A DNA stretch of 64,000 nt from Mycobacterium sp. E183. Lineage in GTDB: Bacteria > Actinomycetota > Actinomycetes > Mycobacteriales > Mycobacteriaceae. The first letter of the stretch is position 1; every line of letters starts with the position of its first letter. The position numbers and the translations under genes are program-made. The DNA lies in NCBI RefSeq assembly GCF_001667735.1, contig NZ_LZJN01000106.1:1-64000 (forward strand). Direction: 5' to 3'. Shown here one piece after another: positions 1 to 9,530 of the stretch. The notes beneath the pieces are model-generated. The model was not told the origin of the DNA. It did not search any database and saw only the letters and a program-made list of their open reading frames with translations.

Positions 1-799
1 CAACGGATTCTGGCGGGAAGACGGGTTCGAGCCCGCCAACGGCGTTCACGTCGGGGTCGGGATATCGCTGCGCGGCGACGCCGACGGCCTTGAGCAGCAG
101 GACGGCCGGCAGCACTCGTTCGTCGATCGATCGCTGCGCGTTACGCGTCGTCAACCACGACAACGACTTCTCCAGCATGATTTCTTCGGCCAGGTAGTAG
201 TGCGGGATCTCCCGCTTGGACCGGCTCATCGCCGCGGCGATCGACTTGCGCATCTGTGTCGCACGGTCGGCCGCCGTCGGCTTGGTTCCCGGCTGGGCGA
301 CGGGCTTGGACGCGGCCGGCTTGGCCGCCGCGGCGTGCTCGACGTCGTTGATGGTGACCGCCCCCTGGGGGCCGGTGCCCGTCACCGCGTCGATGTCAAC
401 GGCCAGCGACGTCGCCAACCGCCGCGCGGCGGGCGAGACCCAGCGGCGCCGCCCCGGGGCGGCCGGGGGAGTTCGGGGGGTGGATGGGGCCGTCGGCGGC
501 GCGGTCGCCGGCTTGGCGGCCGCCTTCGGCGCCGGCGTGGCCTCGGGCCGCTTCTCCGCCGTCTCGCCGGCCGTCAGGGTGGCCAAAGTCGTTCCCACCT
601 GGACGGTTTCGCCCACGGGCACGACGAGCTCGTCGACGATGCCCTCCTGCCAGCATTCGACCTCGACCGCGGCCTTGGTGGTCTCGACGATGGCCACGAC
701 CTGGCCGCGCGTCACCTTGTCCCCGGGCTTGACCAGCCACTCGTTCAGGGTGCCTTCATCCATGTCGGAGCCGAGCGAGGGCATCTTGAATTCGATCAC
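1..799 (-). CDS. pdhC: Dihydrolipoamide acyltransferase E2 of a pyruvate/2-oxoacid dehydrogenase complex (partial)
   Basis: This is the E2 subunit, which passes the acyl group from E1 through a swinging lipoyl arm to CoA in the cytoplasm. Translation from a GTG at 799 begins [18 protein letters not shown], and a lipoyl domain with ETTKAA puts the lipoylated lysine near residue 42. An E3-binding motif (SPAARRLA) follows, then a catalytic-domain start containing [18 protein letters not shown]. The gene runs off the left edge, so the HxxxD active site is not in view. The GTG overlaps the stop of the E1-beta gene by 4 bp (GTGA), which implies translational coupling. No E3 gene is visible, so E3 would have to come from elsewhere. 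Confidence 0.92.
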   Translation of the reverse strand, partial: MIEFKMPSLGSDMDEGTLNEWLVKPGDKVTRGQVVAIVETTKAAVEVECWQEGIVDELVVPVGETVQVGTTLATLTAGETAEKRPEATPAPKAAAKPATAPPTAPSTPRTPPAAPGRRRWVSPAARRLATSLAVDIDAVTGTGPQGAVTINDVEHAAAAKPAASKPVAQPGTKPTAADRATQMRKSIAAAMSRSKREIPHYYLAEEIMLEKSLSWLTTRNAQRSIDERVLPAVLLLKAVGVAAQRYPDPDVNAVGGLEPVFPPESV

Positions 800-1773
800 G
801 GCTGTTCCCCGAACAGGCTCTGCACGGCGGCGACGATCTTGGCGGTCTGCGGCAAAGCGGCCTCTTCGAGGTGCTTGGCGTAGGGAATGGGCACCTCGGC
901 GCTGCACACCCGCGCCACCGGCGCGTCCAGGTCGTAGAAGGCGCCCTCCATCACGCGTGCGGTGACTTCGGCGGCGAGGCTGCCGGTGCGCCAGGCCTCG
1001 TCGACCACCACCGCGCGATGCGTCTTGCGGACCGATTCCAGGACCGTGGTCTCGTCGAGGGGGCGCAGCACGCGCAGATCGATGACCTCACAGTCGATTC
1101 CGGCCAGGGACAACTCGTTGGCGGCGTCGAGCGTCTTTGGCAGGCAGCCGCCGTAGGTGATCAGCGTGACGTCGGCGCCGGTGCGGCGAACCGCCGCGTG
1201 CGAGATGTCGGTCGGGGAGAGGACGTCGACGTCGGTCGAGGTGTTGTAGAGCTGAACGTGCTCGAAGATCACCACCGGGTCGGGGTCCTCCAGCGCGGGC
1301 GCCAGCATGCCGTACGCATCCTCGACGGTGGCCGGAGCCAGCACCTTGATGCCCGGAATGTGGGCGTACCACGGCTCGAGACTGTGCGAATGCTGCGCGG
1401 CGAGCTGGCGACCGGCGCCCGTCGCCATGCGCACGACGATCGGCACGGAGAACTGCCCGCCGGACATATGACGCAGGGCCGCGGCGGTGTTGACGATCTG
1501 GTCGAGCGCCAGCAGGCTGAAGTTCACCGTCATGACTTCGACGATCGGCCGTAACCCGTTGAGGGCCGCGCCGATTCCGATTCCGACGAAGCCCAGCTCC
1601 GACAGCGGCGTGTCGCGCACGCGCTCCGGGCCGAATTCTTCCAGCAGGCCCTTGGAGGCGGCGTACGTTCCCCCATAACGCCCCACGTCTTCCCCCATCA
1701 CCACGACACGCGGGTCATCACGCAGGGCGTCGCGCAGGCCGTCGTGCACGGCGGTTCGATAGCTGGTCTTCAT
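796..1773 (-). CDS. pdhB: Pyruvate/2-oxoacid dehydrogenase E1 component, beta subunit
   Basis: The 325-residue protein is the beta half of the TPP-dependent decarboxylase E1. Family signatures include [13 protein letters not shown] and [17 protein letters not shown] near the N-terminus and the C-terminal transketolase-type domain ([12 protein letters not shown]). I chose the ATG at 1773 (MKTSYRTAV) because it overlaps the upstream E1-alpha stop by 4 bp (ATGA) and matches usual E1-beta starts; a longer reading frame upstream adds only basic, low-complexity residues. It is the third gene of acsA-pdhA-pdhB-pdhC. An acetoin or branched-chain keto acid substrate cannot be excluded from sequence alone. 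Confidence 0.93.
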   Translation of the reverse strand: MKTSYRTAVHDGLRDALRDDPRVVVMGEDVGRYGGTYAASKGLLEEFGPERVRDTPLSELGFVGIGIGAALNGLRPIVEVMTVNFSLLALDQIVNTAAALRHMSGGQFSVPIVVRMATGAGRQLAAQHSHSLEPWYAHIPGIKVLAPATVEDAYGMLAPALEDPDPVVIFEHVQLYNTSTDVDVLSPTDISHAAVRRTGADVTLITYGGCLPKTLDAANELSLAGIDCEVIDLRVLRPLDETTVLESVRKTHRAVVVDEAWRTGSLAAEVTARVMEGAFYDLDAPVARVCSAEVPIPYAKHLEEAALPQTAKIVAAVQSLFGEQP

Positions 1774-2741
1774 CGCATTGCCTCTTCGGTCAGCACGTCG
1801 CGCTCGAGATCCGCCACGTCCTCCCACGTTCCGGCCTCGGCGTAGGCCACCGCGGCCTCGATCTCGGCGACGGCCGCGTCTTCGATCTCACGCACCTCGG
1901 CGTCGGAGAGCGTGCCGTCGCCCACGCACTTGTCGGTGAACGCCTGGATCGGGTCGCGCTCGCGCCATCGCTCGACTTCCGCCTTGTCCCGGTACAGTTC
2001 CGGGTCGAACATCGAGTGCGCGCGGAACCGGTAGGTGCGGAATTCGATGAAGAACGGGCCACCGGTGTCGCGAACGTGGTCGACGCCCTGCTGCGCGGCG
2101 GCATGGCATGCCTCGACGTCCATCCCGTCGACCGCCAGCGTGGGAACCCGGTACGCGGCCGCCTTGACGGTCAGGTCGGTCTGCGACTGGGCGCGGTCCA
2201 ACGCGGTGCCCATCGCGTAAAGGTTGTTCTCGCAACAGAACAGCACCGGCAGGTTCCACAGCACCGCCATGTTCAGCGACTCGTGGAACGCGCCCTCGGC
2301 CACCGCGCCGTCGCCGAAGTAGCAGGCGGTGACCCGCTTCTGCTGCAGCATGGCGTCGGCCAGCGCGATGCCCACCGCGAGCGGCAGGCCGCCGGCGACG
2401 ATGGCGTTGCCCCCGTAGAACCGCTTGGCCGCGTCGAACAGGTGCATGGAACCGCCGCGGCCCCGCGAGCAGCCCTCCTGCTTGCCGAACATCTCGGCCA
2501 TGATCGAGGTCATCGGGATGCCACGCAGCAGCGCGTGCGCGTGTTCGCGGTACGTCGCAACCACCGCGTCGTCGTCGGCCAGTGCGCGCAGGGACCCCGC
2601 GGCCACGGCCTCCTCGCCGACGTAGAGGTGCAGGAATCCGCGAATCTTGGCCGCGCTGTACAGTTCCGCGCACTTCTCCTCCATGCGCCGCACCCGGATC
2701 ATGTCGGACAACAGCTCATGGGCCAGTTTCGTATCGGTCAT
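1770..2741 (-). CDS. pdhA: Pyruvate/2-oxoacid dehydrogenase E1 component, alpha subunit
   Basis: The 323-residue protein decarboxylates a 2-oxoacid with thiamine diphosphate. The TPP/Mg motif runs from GDG at residues 143-145 to ENN at 171-173 ([15 protein letters not shown]), and the phosphorylation-loop region [15 protein letters not shown] is present. Its closest family resemblance is to pyruvate or acetoin dehydrogenase E1-alpha of the short type with separate alpha and beta chains. Its ATG overlaps the acsA stop by 4 bp (ATGA). The operon order couples acetate activation with 2-oxoacid oxidation, so both enzymes would make acetyl-CoA. Substrate identity is inferred from context. Confidence 0.93.
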   Translation of the reverse strand: MTDTKLAHELLSDMIRVRRMEEKCAELYSAAKIRGFLHLYVGEEAVAAGSLRALADDDAVVATYREHAHALLRGIPMTSIMAEMFGKQEGCSRGRGGSMHLFDAAKRFYGGNAIVAGGLPLAVGIALADAMLQQKRVTACYFGDGAVAEGAFHESLNMAVLWNLPVLFCCENNLYAMGTALDRAQSQTDLTVKAAAYRVPTLAVDGMDVEACHAAAQQGVDHVRDTGGPFFIEFRTYRFRAHSMFDPELYRDKAEVERWRERDPIQAFTDKCVGDGTLSDAEVREIEDAAVAEIEAAVAYAEAGTWEDVADLERDVLTEEAMR

Positions 2742-4537
2742 GATGGCACCCCTTCGGCGTGCTGGACGGGGCGCTGCTCGATGGTGGATGTATCACCTTC
2801 GGGCAGGCCGAGTTCGCGGGCCTTCAGCAGGCGCCGCATGATCTTGCCGCTGCTCGTGTGCGGCAACGAGTCGACGAATTCGATCTCCTTGGGCGCCACC
2901 GTGGCCCCGAGCCGTTTGCGGGCGTGGCCCATCAGTTGCAGCCGCAGGTCCTCGTCGGCCAGGACGCCGTTCTTCAGCGTGACAAAGGCTTTGACCATTT
3001 CGCCGACCGTCGGATCGGGTATGCCGATGACGGCCGCCTCGGCGACGGCGGGGTGATCGGTCAGCGCGCTTTCCACTTCGAACGGACCGATCAGGTGTCC
3101 GGCGGACTTGATCACGTCATCCTTGCGGCCGACGAACCAGAAGTAGCCGTCGGCGTCCTTCTTCGCGAGATCCCCGGACAGGTAGAGGCCGTCGGCGAAC
3201 GCGTTGCGGTAGCGCTCTTCGGCGTTCAGGTAACCGCGGAACATCGATGGCCAGCCGGGCCTGAGCGCGAGCTCACCCTCCACGCCGGGTTCGTCGACGA
3301 CCTCGACGGGCCCGTCGTCGTCGCGGTGCACGATGAAGGCGTCGACCCCGGGCAGCGGCCGGCCCATCGACCCGGGCTTGATGTCGAACGCGGGTGTGTT
3401 GGCGATCATGATGCCGCCCGTCTCGGTCTGCCACCAGTTGTCGTGAATCGGCAGGCCCAGCACCCGCTTTCCCCACCAGACCGCCTCGGGGTTGAGCGGC
3501 TCGCCGACGCTGGCGATGAACCGAAGCCGCGGAAAGTGGTAGCGCGCGGGCAGTTCCGGTCCGGCCTTGATCAGCATCCGGATGGCGGTCGGTGCGGTGT
3601 ACCACACGGAGACGCCCTGGTCCTGCAGGATGTGGTACCACCGTTCGGCGTCGAATTCCGCCTCGTCGACGATGGAGGTGACCCCGTGCAGGAGCGGGCT
3701 GATGATGCCGTAGGACGTGCCGGTCACCCAACCGGGATCGGCTGTGCACCAATAGGTGTCGTCGGGATGCAGGTCGAGCGCGTACAAGCCGGTGACGTAG
3801 TGCATCACGACGGCGCCATGCACGTGGATGGCGCCTTTGGGCGTGCCCGTGGTCCCGCTGGTGAAGTGCAGCAGCGCCGGGTCGTCGGCGGTGGTCGGTT
3901 CGATCGGCGCGTTCTCGTCGGCCGCGTCCAGCCATTGCCAGAAGTCGAGCGTGCCCGGCGGCGCGCCGCCGCCCTGGCCGTCGTCGACCACGAAGACGTG
4001 CCGGAGCGAGGGGAGCCGATCGCGGATCTTGGCGACCTTGCGCTGGTAGATCGCCCTCGTGGTTACCAGCACGTCGGCCTGCCCGATGTTGACTCGGGTG
4101 GCGATCGGCTCCGGCCCGAAGGCCGAGAACAACGGTGAGACGACGCTGCCGTTGCGCAGCGCGCCCATCATCGCGATGTAGAGCTCCGGGGTGCGGCCCA
4201 TGAGCGTGAAGACGCGGTTGCCCTTGTTGATGCCCAACGAGCGCAGCGCGCTGGAGAATCGCCGGGAGAGCCGGCCGAGCTCGGCGTAACTGAGGTCTTG
4301 GGTGGCGATCACGCCGTCCCAGGGCCGGTCCGGGACGAACCGCAGGGCCGTGCGCGTGGCGGCCGGACCAGCGGTGTGACGATCGACGGCGGCGTAGGCG
4401 ATGTTGCACAGGCCGGGGCCCATGCCCTCGCACGGATCCGGCACATCGGACCAGTGGAACTGGGCGCGCTCGTGTTCGTAGTCCGTGAGGTTGGGCCGAA
4501 CGGAGAAGTCGGTGGCCGTTTTGCGGATGACGTCCAT
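2738..4537 (-). CDS. acsA: Acetate-CoA ligase (AMP-forming acetyl-CoA synthetase)
   Basis: The 599-residue adenylate-forming enzyme would convert acetate, ATP and CoA to acetyl-CoA. Visible motifs are the P-loop-like [11 protein letters not shown] (about residues 225-235), the ACS-type WWQTETGG, the hinge region [20 protein letters not shown] and the C-terminal lysine region [11 protein letters not shown]. Length fits the AcsA family. The ATG at 4537 (MDVIRKTA) is preferred; another in-frame ATG lies 33 bases upstream. It heads the operon into pdhA, pdhB and pdhC, each overlapping by 4 bp. The promoter region 4538-4714 is shared with a divergent Acg-like gene and carries two DosR-like palindromes, suggesting induction in hypoxia or dormancy. 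Confidence 0.92.
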   Translation of the reverse strand: MDVIRKTATDFSVRPNLTDYEHERAQFHWSDVPDPCEGMGPGLCNIAYAAVDRHTAGPAATRTALRFVPDRPWDGVIATQDLSYAELGRLSRRFSSALRSLGINKGNRVFTLMGRTPELYIAMMGALRNGSVVSPLFSAFGPEPIATRVNIGQADVLVTTRAIYQRKVAKIRDRLPSLRHVFVVDDGQGGGAPPGTLDFWQWLDAADENAPIEPTTADDPALLHFTSGTTGTPKGAIHVHGAVVMHYVTGLYALDLHPDDTYWCTADPGWVTGTSYGIISPLLHGVTSIVDEAEFDAERWYHILQDQGVSVWYTAPTAIRMLIKAGPELPARYHFPRLRFIASVGEPLNPEAVWWGKRVLGLPIHDNWWQTETGGIMIANTPAFDIKPGSMGRPLPGVDAFIVHRDDDGPVEVVDEPGVEGELALRPGWPSMFRGYLNAEERYRNAFADGLYLSGDLAKKDADGYFWFVGRKDDVIKSAGHLIGPFEVESALTDHPAVAEAAVIGIPDPTVGEMVKAFVTLKNGVLADEDLRLQLMGHARKRLGATVAPKEIEFVDSLPHTSSGKIMRRLLKARELGLPEGDTSTIEQRPVQHAEGVPS

Positions 4538-4619
4538 GACAGGGTCCTCGCTTCGGGTAGTCGCCTTCATCGTTTGCCGCGGGGCATCGCCGCAATAGAG
4601 ACAAAGGTCATCAGTCGAC

Positions 4620-4660
4620 CCCGGGTCCAATGACCCGACGCTGGGGACCAAGGACCCTGG
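4620..4660. promoter_or_regulatory. Two adjacent DosR-box-like palindromes in a divergent promoter
   Basis: Two 20-mers lie nearly end to end between acsA and the Acg-like gene. The first (4620-4639) contains the perfect inverted repeat GGGTC-CAAT-GACCC. The second (4641-4660) reads CTGGGGACCAAGGACCCTGG and follows the published DosR consensus TTSGGGACTWWAGTCCCSAA well in its left half. The Acg start is 54 bp to the right of the second box and the acsA start 82 bp to the left of the first. Paired boxes are usual at strong DosR promoters. Binding is inferred. Confidence 0.65.
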
Positions 4661-4714
4661 CGCGCGCTGCCCGCATGCCCGAGGGTCCAGGTAGGAAAGG
4701 AGGGGCGACGAGCG

Positions 4715-5701
4715 ATGACCCCGACGTTGGTCGACACCAAGGTGCTCACCAGGGCGGTGGAGCTGGCCTGTCGCGCCCCTTCGCTGCACAACACCCAGCC
4801 GTGGCGATGGGTCGCGGGCGGCCCGAGCGTCGACCTGTTTGCCGACCCGGACCGCACGGTGCCCTCGGCCGACGGCTCCGGCCGCGAGTCGATCATCAGC
4901 TGCGGCGCGGTGCTCGACCATTTCCGGGTCGCGATGGCGGCCGACGGGTGGGCGACGAGCGTCGACGAGTTTCCCAACCCCAACAACCTCGACCACCTGG
5001 CCTCGGTCGACTTCCTCCCGACCGACTACGTCGCCGCGGCCCGGCGCGATCGCGCCGCGGCGATCCTGCGCCGCCGGACAGACCGGCGGCCGTTCGGCGC
5101 ACCGAGGGACTGGGCGTCGTTCGAGCCGGTGCTGCGGAGCGCCTTCGACCCCGGCCTGGTCTCCCTCGACGTGCTCGCCGACGACGCGCGGCCGCGGCTG
5201 GTGGAGGCGGCGCGTCTCACCGAGGCGCTGCGCCGCTACGACGACGTCTATCACCACGAATTGCGTTGGTGGACAGCGCCGGGCAGGCACGACGACGGCA
5301 TCCCCACGGCCGCACTGGTGAGCGACGCGCAGCGGCGCGCCGTCGACGTGAACCGCCGGTTTCCCGCCGACGCGAACGCCCGGCCCGGTTCGGCGGGACT
5401 CCAAGATCAAGCGGAGGTGCTCGTCCTGTCCACCCCGGGAGACACCCGCGCGGACGCATTCCTGTGCGGCCAGGTGCTTTCCGCGATCCTGCTGGAATGC
5501 ACCATCGCGGGTCTGGCGACGTGCACCGTCACCCACGTGACGGAGTTGCCGGCCAGCCGCGACATGGTCCGTCAGCTGATAGCCGACACCGAAGCGGTGC
5601 CCCAGGTCTTGATCCGGGTGGGCACCGCCTTCGCGGGCAAGGGCGGCCCGGAACCGACGCCGCGGCGGCCCCTCGGCGATGTCTTGGAGATACGCCGCTA
5701 G
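4715..5701 (+). CDS. Acg-family nitroreductase-like flavoprotein (first copy)
   Basis: This 328-residue protein belongs to the Acg group (M. tuberculosis Rv2032, Rv3127, Rv3131), an FMN-binding fold of two nitroreductase-like halves whose known members are DosR-controlled and may sequester flavin rather than reduce nitro compounds. The family opening [17 protein letters not shown] and the region [11 protein letters not shown] are present, as is the C-terminal [19 protein letters not shown] purine-rich stretch (GGAAAGGAGG) sits about 10 bases before the ATG. It is divergent from acsA and likely co-induced with it. A second copy at 22815 shares the same motifs. Confidence 0.9.
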   Translation: MTPTLVDTKVLTRAVELACRAPSLHNTQPWRWVAGGPSVDLFADPDRTVPSADGSGRESIISCGAVLDHFRVAMAADGWATSVDEFPNPNNLDHLASVDFLPTDYVAAARRDRAAAILRRRTDRRPFGAPRDWASFEPVLRSAFDPGLVSLDVLADDARPRLVEAARLTEALRRYDDVYHHELRWWTAPGRHDDGIPTAALVSDAQRRAVDVNRRFPADANARPGSAGLQDQAEVLVLSTPGDTRADAFLCGQVLSAILLECTIAGLATCTVTHVTELPASRDMVRQLIADTEAVPQVLIRVGTAFAGKGGPEPTPRRPLGDVLEIRR

Positions 5702-5743
5702 GGCGGCCCGGATTATGGCCATGGATTTCGAAGGGAGTCGACG

Positions 5744-6013
5744 ATGATTGCCGATGCCGGGGACTGGCTCGTCATCAAGAGCGGCACGATCGGTCGCCCG
5801 GATCTGCGCGGGCTGATCACCTCCGTGCGTTCCCCCGATGGTGAACCGCCCTACCGGGTGCGGTGGCTAGCCACCGGGGAGGAGGCGACCGTGTTCCCGG
5901 GCCCGGACGCCATCGTCGTCACCGCCGCCGAGCAGCAGGCCGCCGACGAGCGGGCACGAGCACGATTCGCCGCGGTGCAGGCCGCCATCCGGGATCACAG
6001 CCGAGTCGGGTAG
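5744..6013 (+). CDS. DUF1918-domain small protein
   Basis: The 89-residue protein matches the DUF1918 pattern: a compact beta-rich domain beginning [20 protein letters not shown] and continuing [21 protein letters not shown] charged helical tail ([15 protein letters not shown]) follows. The family is common in actinobacteria and often sits beside stress genes; its biochemical role is unknown. A purine-rich ribosome site (GAAGGGAG) precedes the ATG. It follows the Acg-like gene by 42 bp and probably shares its transcript. Confidence 0.82.
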   Translation: MIADAGDWLVIKSGTIGRPDLRGLITSVRSPDGEPPYRVRWLATGEEATVFPGPDAIVVTAAEQQAADERARARFAAVQAAIRDHSRVG

Positions 6014-6020
6014 CAGCCAA

Positions 6021-6260
6021 ATGCCTTCTACCACAGACGGATGCCCGTCGATAACCGACGCCGACGTCGACGAGCTCGCCTTTGAATTTCTGCACTCGCC
6101 CTACGCCGGCCACACCTACGTCGACTGGCGTTTGGACCAGCGCCTCGACGGCTTCCTGCGCCACCGCGGGCTCGTGCGGCTCACCCAAGACGGTGACGCC
6201 TACGGCCTCATCCTCAACCGGGTGATGGCCTACATGGCCGAGCTGCGCCGGAAACGGTGA
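6021..6260 (+). CDS. Small conserved-type hypothetical protein
   Basis: I do not recognise this 79-residue acidic protein. It starts 8 bases after the DUF1918 gene stop, in the same direction, without a clear ribosome site, so it is probably translated from the same message. It has no signal peptide, no membrane segment and no cysteine pair (one Cys at residue 8). The sequence reads as a single helical domain (ELAFEFLHSPYAGHTYVDWR; GLVRLTQDGDAYGLILNRVM) with a basic C-terminus. Codon use is like its neighbours. Being between DosR boxes suggests a dormancy-linked gene, but no function can be assigned. Confidence 0.65.
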   Translation: MPSTTDGCPSITDADVDELAFEFLHSPYAGHTYVDWRLDQRLDGFLRHRGLVRLTQDGDAYGLILNRVMAYMAELRRKR

Positions 6261-6280
6261 CCCGACGAACGACCCGTAAG

Positions 6281-6300
6281 CCTGGGACTTCGGTCCCTAC
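6281..6300 (+). promoter_or_regulatory. Strong DosR box
   Basis: The 20-mer CCTGGGACTTCGGTCCCTAC carries GGGACTTCGGTCCC, an almost perfect inverted repeat close to the DosR consensus core. It lies 64 bp before the hspX-like vestige and 116 bp before the PRTase-esterase gene. This distance from the vestigial ATG is what is usual for DosR-driven promoters, which supports the idea that an hspX-type gene once began there. Binding is inferred from the consensus. Confidence 0.75.
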
Positions 6301-6364
6301 CGCCGATTACGGCGGACTGGTCGGATGAAAGTTGTCAATGGTGAAAGGGATCGAGGAGATTGCC

Positions 6365-6433
6365 ATGGCGACCCTTCCCGTCCGCCCGCCGAGCGGCCTA
6401 GTGACCGCGGTGCGCGATGACCAGAGCAGCTGA
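6365..6433 (+). pseudogene. Vestige of hspX (alpha-crystallin/Acr) or a short upstream peptide
   Basis: A 22-codon reading frame with a ribosome site (GAGGAGA) starts MATLPVRPPSG and stops at 6431-6433. M. tuberculosis HspX begins MATTLPVQRHPRS (from memory), and in that species hspX lies between a DosR box and Rv2030c-pfkB-Rv2028c, exactly this position. Nothing of the alpha-crystallin domain remains: after about 13 codons the frame runs into the start of the downstream gene, overlapping it by 17 bases. The simplest reading is an internal deletion of hspX that left its promoter, ribosome site and first codons. A functional leader peptide that couples translation to the next gene is the alternative. 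Confidence 0.5.
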
Positions 6434-8456
6434 CGCGACCCGGCGCTCGCCGCGCCGCGTGTTCCGCGACCGCAGCGAGGCCGGCCGGGTGCTGGCCAAC
6501 CTCCTCGGGGCCTACCGCGATCGGCCAGACGTGATCGTGCTGGGTCTGGCGCGGGGCGGCATACCCGTCGCGTGGGAGGTGGCGGCGGCGCTGCGCGCGC
6601 CGCTGGACGCCTTCATCGTGCGCAAGCTCGGCGCGCCCGGCCACGAGGAATTCGCGGTGGGAGCACTGGCGAGCGGGGGCCGCGTGGTGGTCAACGACGA
6701 CGTCGTGCGTGGCCTGCGCATCACCCCGCAGGAGTTGCGCGCGGTCGCCGAGCGTGAGGGTCGGGAATTGATTCGGCGCGAGGCCGCCTACCGCGACGGG
6801 CGCCCACCCGTGGAGGTGGCCGGCAAGACGGTCATCCTCGTCGACGACGGATTGGCCACCGGCGCAAGCATGTCCGCGGCGGTGCAGGCGCTGCGCGAAG
6901 CCGAGCCGGCGCACATCGTCATCGCCGTGCCGGCGGCCCCCGAGTCGACGTGCCGGGAATTCGCCGGGCAGGTCGACGACGTCGTGTGCGCGAGCATGCC
7001 CACCCCGTTCCTCGCGGTCGGGGAGTCCTTCTGGGATTTCCGCCAGGTCACCGACGACGAGGTCCGCCGGCTGCTCGCCACGCCGACGACCGGGGCGTCG
7101 CGGGGCGCCGCGGCGCGGACACCGGCCGACGTGATCAGCCGGGTCGCCATCGACGCGCCGGCGGGCGTGCCGCCGCAAGCGGCGCTGGACGCGCTCGTCG
7201 GTGACGCGCGCATCGTGCTGATCGGCGAAAGTTCGCACGGCACACACGAGTTCTACGAGGCCCGGGCCGAAATCACCAAGTGGCTGATCGAGGAGAAGGG
7301 TTTCTGCGCCGTCGCGGCCGAGGCGGACTGGCCCGACGCCTACCGGGTGAACCGCTACGTTCGCGGCATCGGCGAGGACACCACCGCCGACGAGGCGTTG
7401 AGCGGCTTCGAGCGCTTTCCCGCCTGGATGTGGCGCAACACCGTCGTCCGTGACTTCGTCGAGTGGCTACGCACGCGAAACCGGCTGCACGAGAACAACG
7501 GCCAGCGGCAGGCCGGCTTCTACGGCCTGGATCTCTACAGCCTGCACCGGTCGATGCGGGAGGTGATCGGCTACCTGGACAAGATCGACCCCAAGGCGGC
7601 GGCGCGGGCGCGGGAACGCTACGCCTGCTTCGACCACGCCTCGGCGGACGACGGTCAGGCGTACGGCTTCTCGGCGGCCTTCGGCGCGGGCCCGTCGTGC
7701 GAGAAGGAAGCGATCGATCAACTCGTCGAGATCCAGCGCAACGCGCTGGCCTACGCGCGCAGGGACGGCCTGCTCGCCGAGGACGAATTGTTCTACGCCC
7801 ACCAGAACGCCCAGACGGTGCACAACGCGGAGGTGTACTACCGGGCGATGTTCAGCGGCCGGGTCACCTCGTGGAACCTGCGGGACAAACACATGGCGCA
7901 GACCCTCGACGCACTGCTCAAGCATCTGGACCGTCACGACGACGTGCCGTCCGCGCGAATCGTGGTGTGGGCCCACAACTCCCACGTAGGCGACGCCCGC
8001 GCCACCGAGGTGTGGGCCGACGGACAACTCACGCTCGGCCAGCTGGTCCGGCAGCGGCACGGCGACGAATCCCGCCTGCTCGGCTTCAGCACGTACGCGG
8101 GCACCGTCACCGCCGCCAGCGACTGGGGCGGCATCGCCGAACGCAAGGTCGTCCGCCCGGCCCTCAACGGGAGCATCGAAGAACTCCTGCACGAAACGGG
8201 CAGGGCGGCGTTCCTGGTGTCACCGCACCTCAACCCCGGGGCCGCGGAGCCCCTCGGCGCGGTGCGCCTGGGGCGTGCCATCGGGGTGATCTACCGCCCC
8301 GAGACCGAACGGCAGAGCCACTACTTCCACGTCCGGCCCGCCGACCAGTTCGACGCGATGATTCACATCGACCGGACGCGGGCGTTGGAGCCGTTGGAGG
8401 TCACCAGCGTGTGGATCGCCGGCGAGACGCCGGAAACGTACCCGAGCGGCCTCTAG
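6417..8456 (+). CDS. Phosphoribosyltransferase-erythromycin esterase fusion (Rv2030c-like)
   Basis: The 679-residue protein joins two enzymes. Residues 15-220 form a type I phosphoribosyltransferase domain with the PRPP loop [14 protein letters not shown]; residues about 235-675 form an erythromycin-esterase domain with [20 protein letters not shown] and [11 protein letters not shown], which hold its catalytic Glu/His candidates. M. tuberculosis Rv2030c has the same fusion and length and is a DosR gene next to hspX and pfkB. Substrates are unknown. The ATG at 6417 lies inside the 3' end of the vestigial hspX frame. A DosR box at 6281-6300 probably drives it, and pfkB follows by 10 bp. Confidence 0.9.
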   Translation: MTRAADATRRSPRRVFRDRSEAGRVLANLLGAYRDRPDVIVLGLARGGIPVAWEVAAALRAPLDAFIVRKLGAPGHEEFAVGALASGGRVVVNDDVVRGLRITPQELRAVAEREGRELIRREAAYRDGRPPVEVAGKTVILVDDGLATGASMSAAVQALREAEPAHIVIAVPAAPESTCREFAGQVDDVVCASMPTPFLAVGESFWDFRQVTDDEVRRLLATPTTGASRGAAARTPADVISRVAIDAPAGVPPQAALDALVGDARIVLIGESSHGTHEFYEARAEITKWLIEEKGFCAVAAEADWPDAYRVNRYVRGIGEDTTADEALSGFERFPAWMWRNTVVRDFVEWLRTRNRLHENNGQRQAGFYGLDLYSLHRSMREVIGYLDKIDPKAAARARERYACFDHASADDGQAYGFSAAFGAGPSCEKEAIDQLVEIQRNALAYARRDGLLAEDELFYAHQNAQTVHNAEVYYRAMFSGRVTSWNLRDKHMAQTLDALLKHLDRHDDVPSARIVVWAHNSHVGDARATEVWADGQLTLGQLVRQRHGDESRLLGFSTYAGTVTAASDWGGIAERKVVRPALNGSIEELLHETGRAAFLVSPHLNPGAAEPLGAVRLGRAIGVIYRPETERQSHYFHVRPADQFDAMIHIDRTRALEPLEVTSVWIAGETPETYPSGL

Positions 8457-8466
8457 GCACGAAGCG

Positions 8467-9465
8467 ATGGAGATACAGATGCCGGCCGATCGGGCGCTGA
8501 GCCGAAGAATCGTCACGTTGACCATGAATCCCGCGCTCGACATCACCACGAGCGTCGGCGTGGTGCGGCCGACCGACAAATTGCGCTGTTCGGCGACGCG
8601 CTACGACCCGGGCGGCGGCGGCATCAACGTCGCGCGGATCGCGAAGGTCCTCGGCAGCCCGGTGCTGGCGGTGTTTCCGGCGGGCGGGTCGCACGGTGGC
8701 CTCGTCACCACCCTGCTCGGCGAGGCGGAGGTGCCGTTCCTGCAGATCCCGATCGCCGCCCAGACCCGCGAGAGTTTTTCCGTCAACGAGACCAGCACGG
8801 GCCAGCAATACCGGTTCGTCCTGCCGGGCCCGGAGCTCAACGCCTTCGAACAGGAGCAATGCCTCGCCGAACTGCGGGCCGCCGCCCAGACGGCCGAAGT
8901 CGTCGTGGCCAGCGGCAGCCTGCCGCCGGGCGTCCCGGCCGACTACTACCAGCGGGTCGCCGACATCTGCCGGGAGCTGGGCGTGAAGCTGATTCTGGAC
9001 ACCTCCGGCGGCGGCCTGCAGCACATCTCCTCGGGCGTGTATCTGCTCAAGGCGAGCGTACGCGAGCTGAGGGAATGCGTCGGCCGCCGACTCGCCACCG
9101 AGTCCGAGCAATTGGCCGCCGCCCATCAGCTGATCGACAGCGGCCACGCACAGGTCGTCGTGGTGTCCCTGGGGTCCTACGGCGCGCTGCTCGCGACAGG
9201 CCATGCCAGCCAACGCTTTCCGGCGGTCCCGATGCGTAGCGGCAGCGGCGTCGGGGCCGGCGACGCGATGGTCGCCGCGATCACGGTGGGTATCACCCGT
9301 GGGTGGCCGCTCGCCAAATCCGTTCGGTACGGGATCGCGGCGGGCGCGGCGATGCTGATGACGCCCGGTACGGCGGTCTTCGAGCGCGTCGACGTGGAGC
9401 GGTTGTTCGAGCTGGTGGCCGAACCCGCGGAGGTGGGGCCGAACGACTTCGCAGCTGGGGCCTAA
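8467..9465 (+). CDS. pfkB: PfkB-family 6-phosphofructokinase (Rv2029c-like)
   Basis: The 332-residue ribokinase-fold sugar-phosphate kinase would phosphorylate fructose-6-phosphate, or fructose-1-phosphate, at the expense of ATP. It shows the substrate-side MNPALD start, the glycine loop GGGGINVARIAKVLG and the catalytic/anion-hole motif GSGVGAGDAMVAAI near the C-terminus. Gene order after the PRTase-esterase fusion matches the M. tuberculosis DosR locus Rv2030c-Rv2029c-Rv2028c. The ATG at 8467 lies 10 bases after the upstream stop; a second in-frame ATG occurs five codons in. Its stop codon lies inside the DosR box for the next gene. Confidence 0.9.
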   Translation: MEIQMPADRALSRRIVTLTMNPALDITTSVGVVRPTDKLRCSATRYDPGGGGINVARIAKVLGSPVLAVFPAGGSHGGLVTTLLGEAEVPFLQIPIAAQTRESFSVNETSTGQQYRFVLPGPELNAFEQEQCLAELRAAAQTAEVVVASGSLPPGVPADYYQRVADICRELGVKLILDTSGGGLQHISSGVYLLKASVRELRECVGRRLATESEQLAAAHQLIDSGHAQVVVVSLGSYGALLATGHASQRFPAVPMRSGSGVGAGDAMVAAITVGITRGWPLAKSVRYGIAAGAAMLMTPGTAVFERVDVERLFELVAEPAEVGPNDFAAGA

Positions 9466-9474
9466 CGGCCCCTC
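9455..9474 (+). promoter_or_regulatory. DosR box overlapping the pfkB stop codon
   Basis: CTGGGGCCTAACGGCCCCTC contains the near-palindrome GGGGCC-TAAC-GGCCCC. The TAA stop of pfkB (9463-9465) is the centre of the box. It lies 56 bp before the USP at 9531 and could drive USP-USP-devR-devS, giving DosR autoregulation. Binding is inferred. Confidence 0.65.
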
Positions 9475-9530
9475 CGTCGCGGGGCGCCGGCGCAATAGCC
9501 TTGAAAGCGAATGGAACCCTAGGAGCCGAC

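Noticed and set aside
4538-5722. Extension of the acsA frame far upstream of its start.
   Set aside because: It is antisense to the Acg-like gene, crosses the divergent promoter and has no family residues before MDVIRK.
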